From Mycobacterium sp. D16Q14 (GTDB lineage Bacteria > Actinomycetota > Actinomycetes > Mycobacteriales > Mycobacteriaceae), in the NCBI GenBank assembly GCA_002013415.1, contig MAEX01000006.1:62001-126000 (forward strand): DNA of 64,000 nt, given 5' to 3'. The position numbers were made by a program, and so were the translations under genes. Under the pieces are notes generated by a model that made no database searches, was not told the origin of the DNA, and saw nothing but the letters and a program-made list of their open reading frames with translations. Shown here in pieces: positions 8,040-17,483 of the stretch (position 1 is the stretch's first letter; each line of letters starts with the position of its first letter).

Positions 8040-9188
8040 GTGCGCAATCTCGAGGATGTTCACGAATGGTTCCTGTCCCGGGGCTTACCCGTTGTGCTGG
8101 ACCGGCGGGTGCGCTCCCGCGAGCTCCTCGACCGCGCCGCACCCATGATCGGAGTGGCCGGCGCGGGCGTCTCACTCTACGAATTGCTCTCCACCGACAA
8201 CGACACCCGCTCGATCATGCTGATGGCCCTGCTGATCGTGCTCGCCCTGCTCATGGCGGCGCAGCCGCTTGTGCTGACGGCGCTGCAGCGCCTTGGCACC
8301 GTCCGTGCCGATTCGGTGCGCCGCGCCTTGTCCTGGCTCGTCATCACGATCTTCGTGATCGTGCTGCCCCTCGCCGACACCGGCTCGTGGACAGCGGCCG
8401 CCGCGATGATGCCCGCGTTCCTGCTCGCCGCGCTGGTACTGATCTGGCTGACCTATCTGGGTGCAGGATCCATCGGTCTGTGGGCGCTGCGTTACGCCTC
8501 GACGCAGTTCGGCGCACTCGCCACACTCATGTCCCGCGCGCTGCCGCTGCTCATGTTGACCGTGGTGGTGTTCTTCACCGGCGAGCTCTGGCAACTGTCG
8601 GCACGTATTACCCGGGAAAGGCTATGGCAGACCATTGGTTTCCTGGCACTGACGGCGTTGGCCTTCATGGCGGTGACGGTGCGTGACGAGCTGGCGAGCC
8701 TGCGCGAGAACCGTGCCGGAGACCCGGCGACCGCGGCGCTGCTGGTGGGCACACCACTGGCCGACCTCTCCGACGATGAGTCACCGCGTCTGGCCTTGAG
8801 ATGGCCGGAACGCGTCAATGTGCTGCTGGTGATGGTGGTTTCACAGGCCATTCAGGTCGCGTTCTTCACCGCCGGAGTGTTCGCCTTCTTCATGCTGCTG
8901 GGCATCGTGGCGGTGCCACACGACGTGATGGCCCTGTGGTCCAACGAGGCCGCCTGCGCATCCGGGGCGGCGCCGCCATGCGCGGGCACCTGGTTCGGGA
9001 TCCGGATCGGAGTGCCGCAGACGTTGATCCATATGGCGTTGTTGGTGGCAGTGCTCTCGGGGTTGTACTTCACGGTCAACAGCAGTGTCGATCCCCAGTA
9101 CCGCAGCCGCTTCTTCGAACCGCTCATCGCCGATGTGGCGATCAGCCTGGCCGGCCGCGACGCATACCTCGCGGCCACCCGCGCCTAG
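8040..9188 (+). CDS. Multi-spanning integral membrane protein of unknown function
   Basis: A 382-residue protein with a short cytoplasmic N-terminus (RNLEDVHEWFLSRGLPVVLDRRVRSRELLDRAAP) and roughly seven to nine hydrophobic segments, for example IMLMALLIVLALLMAAQPLV, LVITIFVIVLPLA, MMPAFLLAALVLIWLTYLG, LPLLMLTVVVFFTGELW and VAFFTAGVFAFFMLLGIVAV. A paired-Cys loop (ACASGAAPPCAG) probably faces outward. The start is the GTG at 8040. It diverges from sigL, and its stop overlaps that of the following minus-strand gene by 4 bp (CTAG, 9185-9188). I do not recognise the family. Relation to the SigL system is positional only. Confidence 0.8.
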   Translation: MRNLEDVHEWFLSRGLPVVLDRRVRSRELLDRAAPMIGVAGAGVSLYELLSTDNDTRSIMLMALLIVLALLMAAQPLVLTALQRLGTVRADSVRRALSWLVITIFVIVLPLADTGSWTAAAAMMPAFLLAALVLIWLTYLGAGSIGLWALRYASTQFGALATLMSRALPLLMLTVVVFFTGELWQLSARITRERLWQTIGFLALTALAFMAVTVRDELASLRENRAGDPATAALLVGTPLADLSDDESPRLALRWPERVNVLLVMVVSQAIQVAFFTAGVFAFFMLLGIVAVPHDVMALWSNEAACASGAAPPCAGTWFGIRIGVPQTLIHMALLVAVLSGLYFTVNSSVDPQYRSRFFEPLIADVAISLAGRDAYLAATRA

Positions 9189-9790
9189 CGCATTCGCCGG
9201 GCCAGGGTGGGCACGCCGTCGCCGTCGAGCTCGCCGATCACCACTGAGCGCCCTGCCGTCGCCAGTACCAGCGCCTCTCCGGGGCCGCGCACCTCCGGCC
9301 CGGAGCCCTTGGCCCAGTCCACATCGGTGGCCACGAACCGCAGTCCCTTGGTGTATCGCTTCGGGTGAGCACCGAAGTCCGGATGATCCAAGGCGAAGAT
9401 CAGCCGGTCCACGGGGATGGCACGCGGTTTACCCAACGGTCTCCTGATGTCCTGCTGGTGCACCATGGCGTCGGTATGAAGAGCCGCGGGCGCCATCTTG
9501 CCGAAGGCTCCGGGTCGCACGGCCGACTCGAAATGGCGCAACAGTTCTTGATTCGATAGATGGCCGGTGCGTTCCAGCAGTGCATCGTTGAGTTTGTCGA
9601 TCGATGGGTTGCGCAGTGCGGTTCCCAGATACGCACCGAGCGATACCGCGTCGACACTGGCATGTGCCACGACATCGCGGACCCGCCACCCCGCACACAG
9701 TGACGGCGCCATCCAGTCATCCTCGGTGAGCGTGTGCAGGAATTCGGCGAGGCTGGCGCGCTCGGCGGAAAGCATTTCTCGGGGTTTCAT
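9185..9790 (-). CDS. Maleylpyruvate isomerase/DinB-like (mycothiol-dependent type) enzyme
   Basis: A 201-residue protein of the actinobacterial maleylpyruvate isomerase N-terminal (TIGR03083-like) family. The signature LTEDDWMAPSLCAGWRVRDVVAHAS is present near residues 16-40, and a second conserved part FVATDVDWAKGSGPEVRGPGEALVLATAGR near 140-170. Members are four-helix-bundle metalloenzymes, many of them mycothiol-dependent. The substrate cannot be told here. The ATG at 9790 with AAAGGA upstream is preferred over a longer ORF to 9892 whose extra residues form an implausible hydrophobic extension. Confidence 0.8.
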   Translation of the reverse strand: MKPREMLSAERASLAEFLHTLTEDDWMAPSLCAGWRVRDVVAHASVDAVSLGAYLGTALRNPSIDKLNDALLERTGHLSNQELLRHFESAVRPGAFGKMAPAALHTDAMVHQQDIRRPLGKPRAIPVDRLIFALDHPDFGAHPKRYTKGLRFVATDVDWAKGSGPEVRGPGEALVLATAGRSVVIGELDGDGVPTLARRMR

Positions 9791-9981
9791 GTGTCGTCCT
9801 TTGGGGCTGACGTCGGGCTGTACTCGCCATGCTAGGAAAACCACGCTGACCAGCACCGCCGCGGCCTGCCAGGCACTGCCAGATAGTGCCAACGCATTAT
9901 CGTGAGCCCGCCGGGCTTTCTATCCTCGCGATATGCCCCCACGTCGACTCGACCAAACCGCAAGCCTGACCGCGCAATTCA

Positions 9982-10800
9982 ATGCCTGGCAGCGCGCCGC
10001 CGAGTCCCATGCAATCCGGTGCTCTGCTCGATGACCCACAGTCCGGCTGGTTCGTGACGCATCCGCTGTTCCGGCTCGGCCTCACCTCGCCGACGGCGGC
10101 GCGGTGGGGCCTGCGACTGCTGGATCGGTGGTGCGGTGGTCTACACGCCCACATCATGGTGCGCCGCCGGGTGTCCGATGACGAGCTGCGCGCAGCGGCG
10201 GCATCCGGCATCGCCCAAGTCGTTGTTCTTGGTGCGGGATTTGATACCAGCAGCCAACACCTCGGGTCGCTGCCCGTCACCGTGTTCGAGGTCGACGCGC
10301 CCTCGACACAACGAGACAAGAGACGTCTGGTGGAGCACCACGGTGTGCCGCCGCGATGGGCGCCGTGCGATTTCGAACGGGATGATCTGACCACCAGCCT
10401 GCACACCGCGGGATTCGATTCGACGGCACCGGCGCTGGTGCTCTGGCTCGGCGTCACCTACTACCTGACGCTGCCCGCACTGGAATCGACACTGGCGCAG
10501 CTCAAAGACCTCTGTGCACCGGGAAGCCGGCTCGTGATGGATTACGGCGATCCGGACATCGTGGGCCATGACAGTCCACGACGAGACGTGCGGCGTGTGT
10601 CACGCTATGTCAGCCGGAAGGGCGAACCTTATCGCACCGGCATGACCGCTGCCCACGTCGACGAACTCCTTGCACGCCACGGCTTTCAGACGATCACCCA
10701 CCAGCGGGTACCCGGTCTCCTGGACCGCTACGACCCGACGGACAAGCGTCGGCTCGCGCGCGGTGATCGGAACGCGGTGCTGACAGCTCAGCGCGTGTGA
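9982..10800 (+). CDS. LCM-family SAM-dependent methyltransferase, apparently frameshifted at its 5' end
   Basis: This frame carries most of a PF04072-type methyltransferase: VVVLGAGFDTSSQHL (SAM loop), VFEVDAPSTQ (acidic motif) and LVLWLGVTYYLTLP. The ORF from 9982 gives an odd start (MPGSAPPSPMQSG). The expected family N-terminus is in another frame, from the ATG at 9933 (MPPRRLDQTASLTAQFNAWQRAAESHA), which stops after 33 codons. Deleting one A near 10012-10014 would join the two as AESHA-SGALLDDPQS, a normal family sequence. Either the gene is frameshifted, or the assembly has a 1-bp insertion. An in-frame ATG at 10009 could still start a shortened protein. It converges on mpa. Confidence 0.7.
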   Translation: MPGSAPPSPMQSGALLDDPQSGWFVTHPLFRLGLTSPTAARWGLRLLDRWCGGLHAHIMVRRRVSDDELRAAAASGIAQVVVLGAGFDTSSQHLGSLPVTVFEVDAPSTQRDKRRLVEHHGVPPRWAPCDFERDDLTTSLHTAGFDSTAPALVLWLGVTYYLTLPALESTLAQLKDLCAPGSRLVMDYGDPDIVGHDSPRRDVRRVSRYVSRKGEPYRTGMTAAHVDELLARHGFQTITHQRVPGLLDRYDPTDKRRLARGDRNAVLTAQRV

Positions 10801-10814
10801 ACAGTCACATAGGC

Positions 10815-12632
10815 CTACAGGTACTGGCCCAGGCTCGATTCGGTGTCGATCGCGCGGCTGGCACTCGAGCTCTTGCCAGTGACCAGCGTGCGGATGTAGA
10901 CGATCCGTTCGCCCTTCTTGCCCGAGATCCGCGCCCAGTCATCCGGATTGGTGGTGTTGGGCAGATCCTCGTTCTCGGCGAACTCGTCAACGATCGAGTC
11001 GAGCAGATGCTGAATCCGCAGGCCCTTCTGACCGCTCTCCAGCACCGCCTTGATGGCGTTCTTCTTCGCACGATCCACGACGTTCTGGATCATGGCGCCG
11101 GAGTTGAAGTCCTTGAAGTACATGACTTCCTTGTCACCGTTGGCATAGGTGACCTCCAGGAACCGGTTGTCGTCGATCTCGGCGTACATCCGGTCCACGA
11201 CCTTCTCGATCATCGCCTTGATGGTCAGTCCGCGATCGCCACCGAACTCGGCGAGATCGTCCTCGTTGACCGGCAGCTTCTCGGTGAGGTACTTGGAGAA
11301 GATGTCCTGCGCCGACTCGGCATCGGGCCGTTCGATCTTGATCTTCACATCCAGGCGGCCGGGCCTCAGGATCGCCGGATCGATCATGTCTTCACGGTTG
11401 GAGGCGCCGATGACGATGACGTTCTCCAGGCCTTCGACACCGTCGATCTCGGAGAGCAGCTGCGGCACCACGGTCGTCTCGACGTCGGAGCTGACACCGG
11501 TACCGCGGGTGCGGAAGATGGAGTCCATCTCATCGAAGAAAACGATGACCGGCGTACCGTCCGAAGCCTTTTCGCGGGCTCGCTGGAAGATCAAGCGGAT
11601 ATGCCGCTCCGTCTCACCGACGAACTTGTTGAGCAGCTCCGGGCCCTTGATGTTCAGGAAGTAGGACTTGGCCTCGCGGGAGTCGTCGCCACGCAGCTCT
11701 GCCATCTTCTTGGCCAGCGAGTTGGCAACGGCCTTGGCGATGAGCGTCTTTCCGCATCCGGGCGGCCCGTACAGCAGCACACCCTTGGGCGGACGCAGGG
11801 CGTACTCCCGGTAGAGATCCTTGTGCAGGAACGGCAGCTCCACCGCGTCGCGGATCTGCTCGATCTGCCGGGTCAGGCCTCCGATGTCGCTGTAGCTGAC
11901 GTCCGGCACCTCCTCCAGCACCAGATCCTCGACCTCGGCCTTGGGGATCCGCTCGAAGGCATACCCGGCCTTGGTGTCAACCAGCAACGAATCGCCGGGC
12001 CGTAGCTTCCGCGGCTTAAGATCCGCTCCGTCGGCGTCCTCGGAGACATCCGAGAGGTCCGGTGCGATCAGCGGATCGGCCAGCCAGACGATGCGTTCCT
12101 CGTCGGCATGTCCCACCACGAGCGCGCGGTGACCGTCGTCCAGCAGCTCGCGCAGCGTGCTGATCTCACCGACAGATTCGAAGTTGCCGGCCTCGACCAC
12201 CGTGAGCGCCTCATTGAGGCGCACGGTCTGGCCCCGGCGCAGCTCAGCGGTCTCGATGTTGGGCGAGCAGGTCACCCGCATCTTGCGGCCCGAGGTGAAG
12301 ACGTCCACCGTGTCGTCGGCCTGTACCGCCAGCAACACGCCGTAACCGCTCGGCGGCTGGCCCAGCCGGTCAACTTCCTCGCGCAGCGCCAAGAGCTGCT
12401 GACGGGCCTCCTTGAGGGTGTCCATCAGCTTGGCGTTCCGCGCGTTCAGGGAGTCAATGCGGGCCTCAAGCTGGTTCAGGTCACGCAGACGACCGGCATC
12501 GCCGGCGCTCGCTCCTCGCGAAGTCGCACTGTCTTCCAACTCTTGGCGAAGCGCCGCAATCTCTCGGCGTAGCCGCTCCAACTCGGCGGCATCCGGTGTG
12601 CCGAACGCCTCTGAACGCTCCGACTCACTCAT
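10815..12632 (-). CDS. mpa: Mycobacterial proteasome ATPase Mpa (ARC)
   Basis: The hexameric AAA+ unfoldase that binds Pup on substrates and threads them into the 20S proteasome. The 605 residues compare with 609 in M. tuberculosis. An N-terminal coiled coil (about 15-90, [17 protein letters not shown]) recognises Pup and is followed by tandem OB domains (about 95-240). The AAA module has Walker A GPPGCGKT, Walker [11 protein letters not shown] and the arginine-finger region [11 protein letters not shown]. The C-terminal GQYL, with its penultimate Tyr, docks into the proteasome. The ATG at 12632 is preceded by AAAGGAGG. A longer ORF to 12650 would include the ribosome binding site. Confidence 0.97.
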   Translation of the reverse strand: MSESERSEAFGTPDAAELERLRREIAALRQELEDSATSRGASAGDAGRLRDLNQLEARIDSLNARNAKLMDTLKEARQQLLALREEVDRLGQPPSGYGVLLAVQADDTVDVFTSGRKMRVTCSPNIETAELRRGQTVRLNEALTVVEAGNFESVGEISTLRELLDDGHRALVVGHADEERIVWLADPLIAPDLSDVSEDADGADLKPRKLRPGDSLLVDTKAGYAFERIPKAEVEDLVLEEVPDVSYSDIGGLTRQIEQIRDAVELPFLHKDLYREYALRPPKGVLLYGPPGCGKTLIAKAVANSLAKKMAELRGDDSREAKSYFLNIKGPELLNKFVGETERHIRLIFQRAREKASDGTPVIVFFDEMDSIFRTRGTGVSSDVETTVVPQLLSEIDGVEGLENVIVIGASNREDMIDPAILRPGRLDVKIKIERPDAESAQDIFSKYLTEKLPVNEDDLAEFGGDRGLTIKAMIEKVVDRMYAEIDDNRFLEVTYANGDKEVMYFKDFNSGAMIQNVVDRAKKNAIKAVLESGQKGLRIQHLLDSIVDEFAENEDLPNTTNPDDWARISGKKGERIVYIRTLVTGKSSSASRAIDTESSLGQYL

Positions 12633-12777
12633 GATGTCCTCCTTTCCCACACCGAGAATTGGTGCGGTGGATACTTCAACGCTACCGGCGATTGGCCGGT
12701 CATGCGGGGTCTACCCGTTGTCTGTGACGTCTACGCTGTTAGCGTTCGTCACATTCAGGTCGATCGAAAGGACAACC

Positions 12778-13320
12778 GTGAGCTCACAAACCGGTATGTC
12801 GGGGGTCGCCATGCTGGGTTTACTCGCGGCGGCGGTTGGCTTGGCAGTGCCAATGGGCGAGCCGACAGCCAGCTCTCCTAGCTCGACAGCAACGATCGCG
12901 ATACCCCTCGACGTCGCCCCCGTGTCGTGGGATATCCCGATGGACGTTCCTTCCGACCCGGCCGATGCCACACCCACATCCGATGAGTTGAGCGGTTTGC
13001 TGTATTCACTCGCCGATCCGGGCGTGTCGGCCCTCGCCAAGGGCGGTCTGGTCGAGGGCGGCATCGGTGCCGGCGAGGGGATCTACGCTGATCGCGCGTT
13101 CAAGAACGCCAACCGCGATGGTTTCCTACCGCTCGCTTTCACGGTGTCCGACGTCACATCCACCGGACCGGGCCTGGCCTCGGCTGCGGTCACCATTACC
13201 GGTCCCAAGACCCAGGCCTACACGACGAAGATCAACTTCGTGAATCAGGACGGCTGGAAGATCGGCAAGGCGTCAGCCATTTCGCTAATCCAGGCGGCAT
13301 CCGGTAAGTCTGGAAGGTAG
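12778..13320 (+). CDS. Secreted low-molecular-weight antigen, MTB12/CFP2-like
   Basis: A 180-residue protein with an N-terminal signal-peptide-like segment (VAMLGLLAAAVGLAVPMG). The mature domain is strikingly like M. tuberculosis MTB12 (Rv2376c): LSGLLYSLADPGVSALAKGGLVEGGIGAGE, then LPLAFTVSDV and NFVNQDGWKIGKASAISLIQAA. The start is the GTG at 12778 with AAAGGA upstream. An ATG at 12796 is an alternative. It probably is exported. Molecular function of the family is unknown. It is followed by a distant paralogue of the same fold. Confidence 0.85.
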   Translation: MSSQTGMSGVAMLGLLAAAVGLAVPMGEPTASSPSSTATIAIPLDVAPVSWDIPMDVPSDPADATPTSDELSGLLYSLADPGVSALAKGGLVEGGIGAGEGIYADRAFKNANRDGFLPLAFTVSDVTSTGPGLASAAVTITGPKTQAYTTKINFVNQDGWKIGKASAISLIQAASGKSGR

Positions 13321-13355
13321 ACGTAGCCGATATGCCGAATGGAGTCACCTGGATC

Positions 13356-13922
13356 ATGGCCCGTCACCTTCAACTCGCAGTCGTCGCGGCGGGTGCAGCC
13401 GTTCTCGCCCTGACCGCCTGCAGCAGCTCAAGCGATAAGGCCGCCCCGGTCAGCTCCTCGGTGACGCAGCCCGCGTCCCCGGCCGCCGCCGCGGCCGACC
13501 CAGACCATCCACTGCCGGATCCGGCGGTGCTGACCGATGTTCTCAACCGTCTCGCCGATCCGACCCTGCCGGGCGCCGAGAAGGTCACCGCCGTTCAGGG
13601 CGCCACCCCCGAACAGCTGGACAAGTTCACCAAGGCGATCGGCGACGCCGGGTTCTCGCCCTTGTCGTTCACCGTGAAGGACCCCAAGTGGTCGACGGAG
13701 ACCGCGGGCGATGTCGAGGCCGTCGTCACCATCAACAGCCCGAGCCCCAAGATGGGCGGGTTCGCGGTGCCGATGTCGTTCTCACCCGAGGGCCAGGGGT
13801 GGAAGTTGTCGAAGCGGACCTCCGACCTACTGCTCAAGACCGGGACATCGCTCGCGGGTACCGCCGCACCACATGAGGCGCCTCCCGCAGCTGCCCCGGC
13901 TCCCGAGGCACCTGCCCCGTAG
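13356..13922 (+). CDS. lppK: LppK-like lipoprotein (MTB12-fold paralogue)
   Basis: A 188-residue lipoprotein. The signal peptide ends in a lipobox LTAC (VLALTACSSSS, Cys near residue 25), followed by a Ser/Pro/Ala-rich linker. The folded domain VLTDVLNRLADPTLPGAEKVTAVQGATPEQLDKFTKAI ... GQGWKLSKRTSDLLL matches M. tuberculosis LppK (Rv2116), which also lies between mpa and trmI. A Pro/Ala-rich tail ends the protein. The ATG at 13356 fits the signal peptide. The domain pattern (LADP, EGA/G, GW-KLS/IGK) is shared with the preceding MTB12-like gene, which suggests an old tandem duplication. Confidence 0.85.
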   Translation: MARHLQLAVVAAGAAVLALTACSSSSDKAAPVSSSVTQPASPAAAAADPDHPLPDPAVLTDVLNRLADPTLPGAEKVTAVQGATPEQLDKFTKAIGDAGFSPLSFTVKDPKWSTETAGDVEAVVTINSPSPKMGGFAVPMSFSPEGQGWKLSKRTSDLLLKTGTSLAGTAAPHEAPPAAAPAPEAPAP

Positions 13923-15044
<1,122 letters not shown>

Positions 15045-15050
15045 CTACCC

Positions 15051-16394
15051 ATGTCTCAACCCACATTTGATTCCCTTGGCGTGCCCGCACCACTTATCGA
15101 CGTGTTGCAGGCCGCTGGAATCAGCGCGCCGTTCCCCATCCAGGCCGCGACTCTTCCCGACACTCTCAGTGGCCGTGACGTACTGGCCCGTGGCAAGACC
15201 GGCAGCGGAAAGACTCTCGCGTTCTCCCTTCCTGTCGTCTCCCGTATTGCCAGTGGCAACCGGGTACCGCGTAAGCCGCGTGCACTCGTGCTGGCACCCA
15301 CCCGGGAGCTGGCGACCCAAATCAGCGCAGTCATCGAACCTTTGGCCGCGATCTGCCGCCTCAAGGTCACCACCATTTTCGGTGGAGTCTCCCAGCACCG
15401 GCAGGTGCAAGCCCTCTCGGCCGGCGTCGACATCGTGGTCGCCTGCCCGGGACGCCTGGAAGACCTTCTGAAGCAACGCCATCTGAGTCTGGACGCCGTG
15501 GAGATCTGCGTGCTGGACGAGGCCGACCACATGGCCGACCTCGGATTCCTGCCCGCGGTGACCCGGCTGCTGGCCGCGACACCGAGTTCCGGTCAGCGCC
15601 TGCTGTTCTCGGCCACCCTGGATAACGACGTCGACAAGCTTGTCAAGCGGTTCCTGCACAACCCCGCCGAGCACTCGGTCGATTCCGTCGACTCCCCCGT
15701 CGCCGCGATGACGCATCACGTGTTCACCGTCAGCGGCCCGGATGCCAAGCGCGATCTCGTCAACACGCTGGCCTCCGGCACCGGGCGGCGCATCCTCTTC
15801 ATGCGCACCAAGCATCAGGCGAAGCGGCTCGCGCATCAGCTCAACCAGTCGGGTATTCCCTCGGTTGACTTGCACGGCAACCTTTCTCAGGGTGCACGCG
15901 ATCGTAACCTCGCCGCGTTCTCCGGTGGCCAGGCACGGGTGCTGGTGGCTACCGATGTCGCCGCACGCGGAGTCCATGTCGATGACGTGACCTTGGTCGT
16001 GCACGTCGACCCGCCCGCCGAGCACAAGGCCTACCTGCACCGGTCGGGCCGCACGGCCCGCGCCGGCGGTGCCGGTGACGTGGTGACGGTGGTGCTTCCC
16101 GAACAGCGACGCGACGTCACGCAGCTGCTGCGCAAGGCCGCCATCACGGCCACCCCGCAGCAGGTGACGGCTCATTCCGACGAGGTCAAGAAATTGGTGG
16201 GCGAGGTAGCACCGTATGTGAAACCTGCTCCCGCCCAGAAAGCCAGCGGCTCCCCCGCACCGAACGCACAGCGCGGCCAGCGGTCGCAGCGGCCCCGTGG
16301 CGGCACCGAGGGACGCCCCGCGCGGGCGCCTCGGCGCGGTGGAAACGGGCAGCGGTCCGCGCAGCGCGCAGGCAGCGGTAGCACGTCGAGGTAG
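15051..16394 (+). CDS. ATP-dependent DEAD-box RNA helicase, RhlE-like
   Basis: A 447-residue helicase. The Q motif is in GISAPFPIQAATLP, motif I is GKTGSGKT, Ia is APTRELA, II is DEAD (VLDEADHMADL), III is SAT and VI is HRSGRTAR. The C-terminal tail from about residue 385 is Gly/Arg/Pro-rich and basic, typical of RNA-binding extensions. It probably remodels rRNA or mRNA structure, often in the cold. It resembles M. tuberculosis Rv3211. The gene has a long structured leader and ends before a strong convergent stem-loop. Confidence 0.92.
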   Translation: MSQPTFDSLGVPAPLIDVLQAAGISAPFPIQAATLPDTLSGRDVLARGKTGSGKTLAFSLPVVSRIASGNRVPRKPRALVLAPTRELATQISAVIEPLAAICRLKVTTIFGGVSQHRQVQALSAGVDIVVACPGRLEDLLKQRHLSLDAVEICVLDEADHMADLGFLPAVTRLLAATPSSGQRLLFSATLDNDVDKLVKRFLHNPAEHSVDSVDSPVAAMTHHVFTVSGPDAKRDLVNTLASGTGRRILFMRTKHQAKRLAHQLNQSGIPSVDLHGNLSQGARDRNLAAFSGGQARVLVATDVAARGVHVDDVTLVVHVDPPAEHKAYLHRSGRTARAGGAGDVVTVVLPEQRRDVTQLLRKAAITATPQQVTAHSDEVKKLVGEVAPYVKPAPAQKASGSPAPNAQRGQRSQRPRGGTEGRPARAPRRGGNGQRSAQRAGSGSTSR

Positions 16395-16420
16395 GTCTGA
16401 ATCCACGATCGATATGCCGA

Positions 16421-16461
16421 CTACCGGAGGTCATCCGCCAACCGCGGGTGACCTCCGGTAG
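16421..16461. terminator. Bidirectional stem-loop terminator between the helicase and desaturase genes
   Basis: CTACCGGAGGTCA (16421-16433) pairs perfectly over 13 bp with TGACCTCCGGTAG (16449-16461) around a 15-nt loop. It sits exactly in the gap between convergent genes. There is no T-run, as usual for actinobacterial terminators. Confidence 0.75.
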
Positions 16462-16467
16462 TTGCGT

Positions 16468-17388
16468 TCAGGCACCTCTTGCCGCGCGCGTGGCCGCCTT
16501 CTCCTCGTAGTACTTCGCACGTTCATCCACGGCGGCAAGGAATTTCACGAGAGTCTCGCGAGCCAGCTCACCCTCGGGCCCGACATCGGAACGTTCGAAC
16601 ACCCGCCAGAACCGCAGGATAGGCTGCAGCACCTCGTCGTGATGGATGCGCAAGTCGTAGATGCCCGCCTTCGCGATGGCTATCGCGTTCTGCGCGAAAC
16701 CCGCCATCCCCATACCCGGCATCGAGAAGCCGACGATCTCCTTGCAGATCGCCTGTATCGCAGCATCGGGCTCGATATCGAGTGCCGCCGACATGAGATT
16801 GCGGTAGAAGACCATGTGCAGGTTTTCATCCAGCGCCACCCGCGCCAACAGCTGATCGGCGATCGGGCAGCCCGAGGCCTTCCCCGTGTTGCGGTGTGAT
16901 ATCCGTGTGGCCAGCTCCTGGAACGACACGTAAGCCAACGCCTCCAGGGGTGTCTTATCCCCTGAGTCATAACCGGCGACGGTGTGCGCCATGCGCATTG
17001 CTTCAAGATTGGTCGGGTCCACACCACGGGTGACCACCAGATAGTCGCGAAGTGCGATGCTGTGCCGCCCCTCCTCCGCCGTCCACTGGCCCACCCAGGT
17101 TCCCCACGCGCCGTCTCGCCCAAATCTCGTGGCGATCTCACGGTGATAGGACGGCAGGTTGTCCTCGGTCAGCAGATTGACGATCAACGCCGCCTGGGCC
17201 ACCGGGTCGAGAGGGCTGTCCTCCGGCCGCCAATCCTCGCCACCGAGGAAGGCAAAGTCCCTGCCCCGGCTCCATGGCACGTAATCATGTGGGGCCCATG
17301 GCCGCGCGACACCCAGGTGCCGTTCGAGATTCGCCTCGACAACGGGCTCCAACTCGGTGAGCAATCGCGTTTGTAGTCCGGTCACCAT
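16468..17388 (-). CDS. Acyl-ACP desaturase, DesA1-like (soluble diiron)
   Basis: A soluble diiron desaturase of 306 residues that would introduce a cis double bond into an acyl-ACP (mycolic meromycolate or fatty acid chain). Iron-ligand motifs are visible: TEDNLPSYHRE, TAEEGRHSIALRDYL (ExxH) and DENLHMVFYRN (ExxH), plus ATRISHRNTGKA, which is shared with M. tuberculosis DesA1. The ATG at 17388 sits better after AAAGGAGAGG than the GTG at 17397. A palindromic operator is centred about 46 bp upstream of this start, and the same palindrome precedes the DesA3-like gene. Confidence 0.88.
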   Translation of the reverse strand: MVTGLQTRLLTELEPVVEANLERHLGVARPWAPHDYVPWSRGRDFAFLGGEDWRPEDSPLDPVAQAALIVNLLTEDNLPSYHREIATRFGRDGAWGTWVGQWTAEEGRHSIALRDYLVVTRGVDPTNLEAMRMAHTVAGYDSGDKTPLEALAYVSFQELATRISHRNTGKASGCPIADQLLARVALDENLHMVFYRNLMSAALDIEPDAAIQAICKEIVGFSMPGMGMAGFAQNAIAIAKAGIYDLRIHHDEVLQPILRFWRVFERSDVGPEGELARETLVKFLAAVDERAKYYEEKAATRAARGA

Positions 17389-17420
17389 CTCGTCCACCTC
17401 TCCTTTCGGCCTACCCCCGT

Positions 17421-17448
17421 CTGTAACCTACGGTACCGTAAGTTACAG
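17421..17448 (-). promoter_or_regulatory. Palindromic operator of the acyl-ACP desaturase gene
   Basis: A 28-bp dyad with arms CTGTAACCTACGGT and ACCGTAAGTTACAG (13 of 14 positions pair), centred at 17434/17435. The central CTACGGTACCGTA recurs in front of the DesA3-like gene at 23844-23856. The form suits a TetR-type regulator. The acyl-CoA-responsive regulator MadR of mycobacterial desaturase genes is a candidate. Confidence 0.7.
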
Positions 17449-17483
17449 AAAAAGTGGCTGACGAATTGGTGAACTGACCAGGA

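Noticed and set aside
9791..9892. Signal-anchor extension of the maleylpyruvate isomerase-like protein
   Set aside because: The ATG at 9790 has an AAAGGA site and gives the family N-terminus. The extension is not supported.
10797..12005. A 402-codon frame opposite mpa
   Set aside because: Shadow of a highly conserved gene, with no recognisable domain.
15045..16406. A 453-codon frame opposite the DEAD-box helicase
   Set aside because: Covers the helicase almost exactly. The helicase has all its motifs, and the antisense product has none.
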